From Verrucomicrobiota bacterium (GTDB lineage Bacteria; Verrucomicrobiota; Kiritimatiellia; JAAZAB01): a stretch of DNA of 10,579 bases. The stretch is taken from the NCBI GenBank assembly GCA_018896395.1, contig JAHIMN010000191.1, positions 1-10,579 of the forward strand, given 5' to 3'. Position 1 is the first letter of the stretch. Every line of letters begins with the position of its first letter. The notes under the pieces are model-generated. The model saw only the letters and a list, made by a program, of their open reading frames with translations, searched no databases and was not told the DNA's origin. The position numbers and the translations under genes are program-made. Positions 5,235 through 10,579 of the stretch are shown piece after piece.

Positions 5235-6197
5235 ATGGAACAAGCCATGAGCGCCAAGGCCTGCACCCGGGTTCTCTCCATCATCTTTTTGACCATGGGA
5301 CTGGTTTTACAACCAGGCTGCCTGTCGTTTCAGCATGCCCTGCCCCCCTTACCGGCAGACGCAATCAAGCCGGTTGTGGCGGTGACAACGTTCCGCAACG
5401 AAACGGGCTTTTCAGGTCAGTGGGAACTGGGCCGGGGAATTCCGGATCTGATCGTGGCCGAACTCTTGCAGACGAAGCGGGTCGTGGTCGTGGATCGCCA
5501 GAACCTGCCGGAAGTGGTCGGCGAAATCACGCGGCAGGGGAACGAGCTGTTCCGCAAGGAGGACGGCGTCACCCGCGGCCGGCTGAAAAACGCGCGCTTC
5601 CTCATCCGCGGGGTCATCACGGATTTCACCCAGACCGGCAATGCCACGGGCTGGTTCCGTTCCTCAAAAGCCGAAGCCGGAATCTGGGGAGCGCGCGCCC
5701 TGGTGATGATCAACCTGACGATTATTGATGTCGAGAGCGGCGAAGTGCTCTGCTCGGTCCCGGCCGAAGGCCATGCTTATGCCTCATTCTACTGGACCAG
5801 GTTTAATTATAAGGACGTCTCCTTCGGCGGCGACGCGTTCTTTAAGACCCCCATCGGTGCGGCCACCCGCGAAGCCATCCAGCAGGCTGTGATCGAAATT
5901 ATGCGCCATCTGCCCCTGGTGACCTGGCGGCCGCGTATCGCGGAAGCCGCCGCCAACACGGCTATCATTAATGGCGGCGAAAATTACGGCGTGCAGGCCG
6001 GCGCGGTGTTTAATGTCCGCGAAGCCGGACGAACGATTACCGATCCCACTACCGGCAATGTTATTGACTACATTGAAGGCAATGTCGTCGGGCAGATCCG
6101 GATTACGCAGGTGCGGCCCCAGGCCGCGGATGGGGTTATAATCTCCGGGAAAGCCAAGCGCGGAGATTTTCTGGAGAAGAGCGACTGCCGCCGCTAA
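5235..6197 (+). CDS. CsgG-like lipoprotein with C-terminal FlgT-type domain
   Basis: The first 29 residues form a signal peptide with a hydrophobic core and Cys29. The lipobox is imperfect (LQP-G-C; Gln at -3). Residues about 46-226 match the CsgG family: VVAVTTFRNETG, a VAELLQTKRVVVVDRQNL segment, RFLIRGVITDF, VMINLTIIDVESGEVL, and a final helix AIQQAVIEIM. Residues about 232-310 resemble the FlgT C-terminal domain (NYGVQAGAVFNV, DPTTGNVI, VGQIRITQV). CsgG itself is an outer-membrane export pore for curli. Most CsgG-domain lipoproteins outside curli loci have unknown roles, and no csgA/B/E/F is visible here. The start at 5235 has GGAGGA 11 bases upstream; 5247 is the alternative. It ends 3 bases before the convergent ruvB stop. 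Confidence 0.87.
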   Translation: MEQAMSAKACTRVLSIIFLTMGLVLQPGCLSFQHALPPLPADAIKPVVAVTTFRNETGFSGQWELGRGIPDLIVAELLQTKRVVVVDRQNLPEVVGEITRQGNELFRKEDGVTRGRLKNARFLIRGVITDFTQTGNATGWFRSSKAEAGIWGARALVMINLTIIDVESGEVLCSVPAEGHAYASFYWTRFNYKDVSFGGDAFFKTPIGAATREAIQQAVIEIMRHLPLVTWRPRIAEAAANTAIINGGENYGVQAGAVFNVREAGRTITDPTTGNVIDYIEGNVVGQIRITQVRPQAADGVIISGKAKRGDFLEKSDCRR

Positions 6198-6200
6198 ATA

Positions 6201-7217
6201 TCAGATCAAAGTTCCCTGCTGATTCTTCGGTTTGAGTCCCAGCCTTTGGTAACAAAGGTCCGTGGCCACGCGCCCCTGCGAGGTGCGCTTGAGATAGCCT
6301 TCCTGGATCAGGTAGGGTTCATACACTTCTTCCAGAGTGTCGGGCTCCTCCCCCACGGAGACGGCCAGCGAACTGATCCCCACCGGACCGCCCGCGAATT
6401 TCTCGACGATCACCCGCAGCAGGCGCTTATCCATTTCGTCGAGCCCGTGCTTATCAATGTCCAGCATGGTCAGGGCCTGGTCGGCGATCGTATGCACGAT
6501 TTTATTGTTGGCCTTGACCTGGGCGAAATCGCGCACCCAGCGCAGGAGGTTGTTGGCAATCCGCGGCGTGCCGCGCGCACGCCCGGCAATTTCACGGGCG
6601 CCGGGATCGTCAATATCTACGTTAAGAATGCGGGCGGAACGCCGGATAATTTTGCCCAACTCGTCGGCATGATAATAATCCAGGCGGCAATTCATGCCAA
6701 AGCGCGTGCGCAAGGGCGCCGACAATAACCCGCTCCGGGTCGTCGCCCCGATGAGGGTAAACTTGGGCAAATTGAGCCGCACGGAGCGCGCATGCGGCCC
6801 CTGGTCAATCATGATATCAATGACAAAATCCTCCATGGCCGAATAGAGGTATTCCTCCACCGATTTCTGCATGCGATGAATTTCGTCAATAAAAATGATG
6901 TCGCCGCGCTCGGCGCTGGTAAGCAAGCCCGCCAGGTCCCCGGGCTTCTCGATCACCGGCCCGGAGGTTGCCCTGAGGTTGACGCCCATGGCATCGGCCA
7001 GGATATAGGCCAGCGTCGTTTTGCCCAGACCCGGCGGGCCGGAGAGCAGGACATGATCCAACACATCCTGGCGGCCGCGGGCGGCTTCCACGAACAGTTC
7101 CAGCCGCTCCTTGACCCGGGCCTGCCCGACAAAGTCACGGAACTTGCTCGGCCGCAGGCTGAGATCCAGCGCCGGGTCTTTCTTGTTGAATTCCTCCGTT
7201 TTCGGGCATTCGGTCAT
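6201..7217 (-). CDS. ruvB: Holliday junction branch-migration helicase RuvB
   Basis: RuvB is the AAA+ motor that, as hexameric rings held by RuvA, drives branch migration of Holliday junctions in recombinational repair. All hallmarks are visible in the 338 residues: LRPSKFRDFVGQ near the N-terminus, Walker A GPPGLGKTT (60-68), Walker B FIDEIH (109-114), the sensor segment IGATTR (156-161), the arginine finger in APLRTRFG (about R170), and the C-terminal winged helix (GPVGISSLAVSVGEE, YEPYLIQEGYLKRT). Length is typical. No Shine-Dalgarno sequence precedes the ATG. ruvA and ruvC are not adjacent: the upstream neighbour is the divergent GH4 gene and the gene converges with the CsgG-like gene. 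Confidence 0.98.
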   Translation of the reverse strand: MTECPKTEEFNKKDPALDLSLRPSKFRDFVGQARVKERLELFVEAARGRQDVLDHVLLSGPPGLGKTTLAYILADAMGVNLRATSGPVIEKPGDLAGLLTSAERGDIIFIDEIHRMQKSVEEYLYSAMEDFVIDIMIDQGPHARSVRLNLPKFTLIGATTRSGLLSAPLRTRFGMNCRLDYYHADELGKIIRRSARILNVDIDDPGAREIAGRARGTPRIANNLLRWVRDFAQVKANNKIVHTIADQALTMLDIDKHGLDEMDKRLLRVIVEKFAGGPVGISSLAVSVGEEPDTLEEVYEPYLIQEGYLKRTSQGRVATDLCYQRLGLKPKNQQGTLI

Positions 7218-7223
7218 GGATGA

Positions 7224-7252
7224 AGCATACCTTGTGTATCCAGCCGATGCAA
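7224..7252 (-). promoter_or_regulatory. Weak candidate promoter of ruvB
   Basis: On the minus strand TTGCAT (7252-7247) and TATGCT (7229-7224) are 17 bases apart. The -10-like hexamer ends 6 bases before the ATG, which would give a leaderless message and fits the lack of a Shine-Dalgarno sequence. The hexamers match consensus at only 3 and 4 of 6 positions. Confidence 0.25.
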
Positions 7253-7254
7253 GT

Positions 7255-7278
7255 CGGCAGTCAGGCCGGCAGTCAGGC
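7255..7278. repeat. 12-base tandem duplication in the ruvB-GH4 spacer
   Basis: CGGCAGTCAGGC occurs twice in direct succession. It lies in the 242-base spacer between the divergent ruvB and GH4 genes. The same spacer also holds a short GAATGGC duplication (about 7301-7314) and the palindrome AGCTTAAGCT (7338-7347). No convincing promoter for the GH4 gene was found there: a TTGACA at 7373-7378 has no matching -10. Confidence 0.75.
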
Positions 7279-7459
7279 CCTTGATCCGCGCGTAAATTGG
7301 GAATGGCGAATGGCGCATGGTTATTTACTTTCGCACAAGCTTAAGCTATGGTGTCCGGGCGTAGTTATGCAATTGACATAGGTTCATACATAGCGGAGAC
7401 GGAATGGTCTTTCAAGAGGCAATCGCTGATAAATTAACGACGATCACGAGGAGAATGTC

Positions 7460-8902
7460 ATGGCTAAAATTGCGCTGATTGGCGCCGGGAGTCTCATTTT
7501 TTGCAAAACGCTGGTCATGGATATTCTGGCTACGGAGGCATTGAAGGGGAGCGAGCTTTGCCTCATGAGCCGCACCAAACCCAAGCTGGACCGGATGGCG
7601 ACGTTTGTCAAGCGTGTCATCCGGGAGAATGGGTTGCCGGCGACGGTGACGACCACGCTGGACCGCCGCAAGGCCCTGGCCGGCGCCAAGTATGTCATCG
7701 TGATGATCCAGGTCGGCGGGGTGGACGCGTTCCGCTGGGATTATGAAATTCCGCTGAAATACGGAGTGGATCAGTGCATTGGTGATTCACTGGGACCGGG
7801 CGGCATTTTCCGCGGACTCCGCACCATTCCGGCACTGGTGGATATCGTCCGGGACATGGGAGCGTTATGTCCGGACGCTGTCTTGCTGAATTATGCCAAT
7901 CCGATGGGCATTAATTGTACGGCCCTGGGACAGATCGGCCGCATTCCCTATATTGGCCTTTGCCACGGCGTGCAAACCACCCTGGATTTAATCAGCCGTT
8001 ATGTCGGCGTTCCCAAGGAACACGTTGATTTTTTGTGCGCCGGCATCAATCACATGGCCTGGTTTCTGTCGCTGAAGGATAAGCGGACGGGCGCCGATTT
8101 ATATCCCATCCTGCGGGCCAACATGGAGAAGCCGGAATACTATGTGAATGAAAAGGTGCGCGGCGAAGTCATGCGCCATTTCGGGTATTTCATGACCGAG
8201 AGCACCGGGCATCTCTCGGAATATGTGCCGTGGTTCCGCAAGAACCGGAAGGCGTTGGACTTGTATTGCGACCAGCCCGGCTTCGGCGGCGCCACCGGCG
8301 CCTACTACAAGTACTGCGCGATGATCGCCAAAAAGTACGACCAGATCAACTACCTGGACCTTGAGTCCCCGAAGATTACGCGCCGTAGCGTGGAATATTG
8401 CTCTTATATTCTTGAGGCCATGGAGACGGACCGCGCCTTCCGCTTGAACGGCAACGTTCGCAACGACGGCTACATCACGAACCTGCCGCAGGGTTGCTGT
8501 GTCGAGGTGCCGGTCTTTGTGGACCGCCGCGGCTTGCATCCGGCCAAGATCGGCGAGTTGCCGATCCAATGCGCGGCGCTGAATATGAGCAACATCGCAG
8601 TCCAACAGTTGACGGTCCAGGCGGCCTTGACGGGCGATCCGGAATTCGCGATGCAGGCCGTGGCCATGGACCCGCTGGCCGGCGCCGTCGGCACACTCGG
8701 CGAAGTGCGCGAGATGGTGCGCGCAATGTTCAAGGCCGAAGCCCAGTGGCTGCCGCAGTTCCAGGGACGGCTGCCGGCGGCGCGGCCGGTCATCAAGTTC
8801 CCGAAGAACGTTAAGCCCGTGGACGTGCCGGTGGACCCGGCCCTGGCCGTGGCCAACCGGTTCGGTCAGCTCGCGACCCAGCAAGTCACGCGCAAGAAAT
8901 GA
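7460..8902 (+). CDS. Glycoside hydrolase family 4 (NAD- and metal-dependent glycosidase)
   Basis: GH4 enzymes cleave glycosides by an oxidation-elimination mechanism using NAD and a divalent metal, normally manganese, in the cytoplasm. The Rossmann start KIALIGAGSLIF (3-14) binds NAD. LLNYANPMG (142-150), the metal-binding CH pair C168-H169 in GLCHGVQ, GINHMAWF (195-202) and FMTESTGHLSEYVPWF (244-259) are family landmarks. The subgroup motif is CHGV: close to the CHSV of alpha-galactosidases but with the Gly reported for glycuronidase-type members, so the substrate (alpha-galactoside, alpha-glucoside or uronide) is open. At 480 aa it is of normal length. GAGGAG lies 6 bases before the ATG. 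A hairpin-plus-T-tract element follows at 8968-9075. Confidence 0.93.
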   Translation: MAKIALIGAGSLIFCKTLVMDILATEALKGSELCLMSRTKPKLDRMATFVKRVIRENGLPATVTTTLDRRKALAGAKYVIVMIQVGGVDAFRWDYEIPLKYGVDQCIGDSLGPGGIFRGLRTIPALVDIVRDMGALCPDAVLLNYANPMGINCTALGQIGRIPYIGLCHGVQTTLDLISRYVGVPKEHVDFLCAGINHMAWFLSLKDKRTGADLYPILRANMEKPEYYVNEKVRGEVMRHFGYFMTESTGHLSEYVPWFRKNRKALDLYCDQPGFGGATGAYYKYCAMIAKKYDQINYLDLESPKITRRSVEYCSYILEAMETDRAFRLNGNVRNDGYITNLPQGCCVEVPVFVDRRGLHPAKIGELPIQCAALNMSNIAVQQLTVQAALTGDPEFAMQAVAMDPLAGAVGTLGEVREMVRAMFKAEAQWLPQFQGRLPAARPVIKFPKNVKPVDVPVDPALAVANRFGQLATQQVTRKK

Positions 8903-8938
8903 GCGGAAATTAGCACCCTAACAACAAGGAACCACTAT

Positions 8939-8980
8939 ATGAAACAAGAAAACATCAGCAAAGATTTGAACCACGGATGA
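8939..8980 (+). pseudogene. 13-codon reading frame with good RBS, possible gene-start remnant
   Basis: AAGGA (8926-8930) stands 8 bases before an ATG that opens MKQENISKDLNHG and then stops. The last codons already belong to the inverted repeat beginning at 8968. The beginning resembles the N-terminus of Tat-exported oxidoreductases (MKxENISRR...), but the Arg pair is absent. A plausible reading is that a former gene start was cut off by the repeat. Alternatively it is a chance frame or a short leader peptide. No further homologous sequence follows before 9126. Confidence 0.3.
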
Positions 8981-9075
8981 ACACAGATTGACACGGATAC
9001 TGACAGGGAGCGAGAAAACTTTTTTATTTTTTCTATATCAGTGTTTATCAATGTCCATCTGTGGTTCGTTTTTTT
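8968..9075 (+). terminator. Long imperfect inverted repeat with T-tract
   Basis: The left arm starts GAACCACGGATGAACACAG (8968) and runs to ACTGA near 9003. The right arm, about 9037-9067, ends ATCTGTGGTTC and pairs with it imperfectly over about 30 bases. The loop is A/T-rich. Seven Ts follow at 9069-9075, so the plus-strand transcript would form a stem followed by U, as in an intrinsic terminator. The arms belong to the dispersed 'CCACGGATGAACACGGAT' class of intergenic repeats known from many bacterial genomes. A second small hairpin (CGGGC-ATA-GCCCG, 9082-9094) follows. Confidence 0.72.
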
Positions 9076-9125
9076 GTATTACGGGCATAGCCCGCGTTAG
9101 ACATTAAACAAGAGGAGCATAAAGC

Positions 9126-10187
9126 ATGGCGGAGGCAAAGAAAGTCAGGATCGGATTCGTCGGTGTTGGCGGCATGGGCCAGGCGGCGCATCTGCGTAAT
9201 TACGTAATGGTGCCGGAGTGCGAAGTGGTCGCCATTGCGGAAGTCAAGCAGGACTTGGGCCGAAACGTCGCGGCGCGCTGGGGCGTCAAGAAGATCTACG
9301 CGTCGCATGCAGAAATGCTGGCCAGGGAGAAACTGGACGGCATCGTGGCATCGCAGCCGTTCACGCGGCATGGCACGCTGGTGCCGGAACTGCTCAAGGC
9401 CGGAGTGCCGGTATTCACCGAGAAGCCGCTCGCCGGTTCCATCGAAATGGGCGCGAAAATCGTCAAGGCCGTGCAAGCCGCCAAGACGTGGATGATGATC
9501 GGCTACCACAAGCGTTCGGACCCGGCCACCATGCTGGTCAAGGCGGAGATCGAACGCCTGAAGAAAACCCGGGAACTCGGCAAGCTGAACTATATCCGCA
9601 TCCTGATGCCCGCCGGCGACTGGCAGGCCAACGGCTTCAACCAGAACGTCAGCGGCCATGACCCGAACCCGACGTTTACAGGGGACCCGCCGGCCTCCGA
9701 CATGGACAAGGCAACGAACGACATTTATATCGGGTTTGTCAACTACTACATCCACCAAGTCAACCTGATGCGGTACCTGCTGGGCGAGTCCTGGGCCGTG
9801 AACTACGCCGCCAAGTCGGGCCTGCTCCTGGCCGGCGAGAGTGCCGGCGGTGTGACCTGTTCCATAGAAATGAGCCCGTACGCCACTACGATCGACTGGC
9901 AGGAGCACGCTTTTGTCTGCTTTGAGCACGGTTTTCTCAAACTGGAATTGCCTGCGCCGCTGGCGTTCACGCGCCCGGGTCGCGTTGAAATGTTCCGCGA
10001 TCCGGGAGACGGCGCCCAGCCGAAGACCGAGATTCCGCAGCTTCCCTGGGTCCATGCCATGTGGCAACAAGCCCGAAATTTTGTGGCCGCGATCCAGGGC
10101 AAGGGCCCAATCATCTGCACCGCGGAAGACGCGCTTGAAGACATCAAACTTGCCCGCGAATACATTCGTATCTGGAAGGGCAAGTAA
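9126..10187 (+). CDS. Gfo/Idh/MocA family NAD(P)-dependent oxidoreductase
   Basis: Members of this family oxidise or reduce sugars and sugar derivatives in the cytoplasm or, when Tat-exported, the periplasm. The N-terminal Rossmann fold is clear: KVRIGFVGVGGMGQAAH (6-22) with GxGGMG, and the conserved FTEKPLAG (97-104) containing the EKP lysine K100. H210 in NYYIHQVNLMRYLLG aligns with the catalytic His of inositol dehydrogenase-type members. The Asp usually four residues earlier appears to be N206. No Tat signal is present, so it is likely cytoplasmic. GAGGAG lies 8 bases before the ATG. The VCBS gene follows after 15 bases, suggesting cotranscription. The substrate cannot be told from the sequence. 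Confidence 0.93.
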   Translation: MAEAKKVRIGFVGVGGMGQAAHLRNYVMVPECEVVAIAEVKQDLGRNVAARWGVKKIYASHAEMLAREKLDGIVASQPFTRHGTLVPELLKAGVPVFTEKPLAGSIEMGAKIVKAVQAAKTWMMIGYHKRSDPATMLVKAEIERLKKTRELGKLNYIRILMPAGDWQANGFNQNVSGHDPNPTFTGDPPASDMDKATNDIYIGFVNYYIHQVNLMRYLLGESWAVNYAAKSGLLLAGESAGGVTCSIEMSPYATTIDWQEHAFVCFEHGFLKLELPAPLAFTRPGRVEMFRDPGDGAQPKTEIPQLPWVHAMWQQARNFVAAIQGKGPIICTAEDALEDIKLAREYIRIWKGK

Positions 10188-10202
10188 ACAAGGAGCAAGC
10201 GC

Positions 10203-10579
10203 ATGCCTCTCAAATGGCGCAGAATGTGGGTTTCCGACGAAACGTTCGAGTCCGCCGGCATTTTTGATGTCAACGGCGATGGAATCTTAGACATCGTATC
10301 CGGCGCATTCTGGTACCAGGGACCGGACTTCCGCAAGAAACACTTCATCGGCGCGGTGAGAGCGGAGGGGGAATACTTCGACGACTTCTCCACCATCGCC
10401 CTGGACATCAACGGCAACGGGCGCCTGGACTACGTAACCGGCGGCTGGTGGGGCAACAACCTGCGCTGGCGCGAGTGTCCCGAAGACCCGACCAAGCCCT
10501 GGCCCGAGCACATCATCGCCGAGACCGGCAACGTCGAAACGACGCGCGCCTGGGACATTGACGACGACGGGATTATCGA
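10203..10579 (+). CDS. VCBS/FG-GAP repeat protein, 5' part, cut by window edge
   Basis: The reading frame is open from the ATG at 10203 to the end of the window (125 codons). AAGGAG stands 7 bases before the start. Three calcium-binding loops of the VCBS/FG-GAP type recur: D22-V-N24-G-D26-G-I-L-D30, D68-I-N70-G-N72-G-R-L-D76 and D118-I-D120-D-D122-G. Such repeats form beta-propeller blades. The spacing of about 46-50 residues and the WYQGPDF-type loops fit that fold. The visible N-terminus (MPLKWRRMWVSDETFESAG) has no signal peptide, although most such proteins are exported. It follows the oxidoreductase gene by 15 bases. Its function in the sugar cluster is unknown. Confidence 0.85.
   Translation, partial: MPLKWRRMWVSDETFESAGIFDVNGDGILDIVSGAFWYQGPDFRKKHFIGAVRAEGEYFDDFSTIALDINGNGRLDYVTGGWWGNNLRWRECPEDPTKPWPEHIIAETGNVETTRAWDIDDDGII

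Noticed and set aside
4884..5243. Minus-strand frames over the repeat array (GRHTGC-type repeats)
   Set aside because: An 18-base array without stop codons stays open in most frames. No promoter or ribosome-binding site was found on this strand, and the basic head on the plus strand is better supported.
4912..5250. Alternative plus-strand frame across the 18-base array (RPQPVC repeats) ending in an ATGA overlap with a possible CsgG-like start at 5247
   Set aside because: It begins in the middle of the basic-head coding region, has no ribosome-binding site, and its composition looks like an out-of-frame reading. The CsgG-like gene has a better start at 5235.
7373..7378. TTGACA as -35 box of the GH4 gene
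   Set aside because: No acceptable -10 hexamer lies 16-18 bases downstream, so it was not listed as a promoter.
8099..8884. Long minus-strand frame antisense to the GH4 gene
   Set aside because: Shadow of a GC-rich coding region. The His/Arg/Leu-rich composition is typical of antisense frames and the plus-strand gene has full family motifs.
9048..10070. 340-codon minus-strand frame antisense to the oxidoreductase
   Set aside because: Shadow frame. The plus-strand product has an intact Rossmann motif, EKP motif and ribosome-binding site.

Overview
This window looks like a chromosomal segment of a Gram-negative, GC-rich bacterium, plausibly an anaerobic member of the PVC group (Kiritimatiellota, Lentisphaerota or a planctomycete-like lineage). 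That placement is inferred from lifestyle genes, not from a marker phylogeny: a GH4 glycosidase, a Gfo/Idh/MocA oxidoreductase and a VCBS/FG-GAP protein sit together, outer-membrane-type lipoproteins are present, and the spacers carry short tandem and inverted repeats. No tRNA, rRNA, CRISPR array, transposase or phage gene was found.

Left part (1-2690, all genes on the minus strand) is accessory in character and visibly less GC-rich. It holds a hypothetical protein with a possible degenerate HEPN-type motif (79-801), an ankyrin-repeat lipoprotein (877-1440), an unrecognised 125-residue protein (1477-1854), and a complete two-gene toxin-antitoxin module of the MntA nucleotidyltransferase / HepT HEPN RNase type (2052-2682, 11-base overlap).

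The centre is housekeeping. gatC and gatA (4631-2775, minus strand) encode two of three subunits of the tRNA-dependent amidotransferase, behind a near-consensus sigma70-type promoter; gatB is not in the window. A 7-base tandem array at the 3' end of gatA is translated into a repetitive tail. Divergent from gatC, on the plus strand, lie a small very basic protein with an 18-base (6-residue) repeat array and then a CsgG-like lipoprotein. ruvB (Holliday-junction helicase motor) converges on the CsgG-like gene with 3 bases between their stop codons.

Right part (7460 to the end, plus strand) is a sugar or glycan catabolism cluster: a GH4 NAD-dependent glycosidase, a Gfo/Idh/MocA oxidoreductase, and the first 125 codons of a calcium-binding VCBS/FG-GAP protein that runs off the window. 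A large imperfect inverted repeat followed by a T-tract separates the glycosidase from the other two and probably acts as a terminator.

Points most worth a second look: the basic repeat protein with its apparently leaderless promoter and its CsgG-like neighbour; a 13-codon reading frame with a good ribosome-binding site that ends inside the intergenic repeat at 8968 and looks like a gene-start remnant; the heptamer array translated into GatA; and a recurring pattern of start codons without Shine-Dalgarno sequence but with a -10-like hexamer close upstream.
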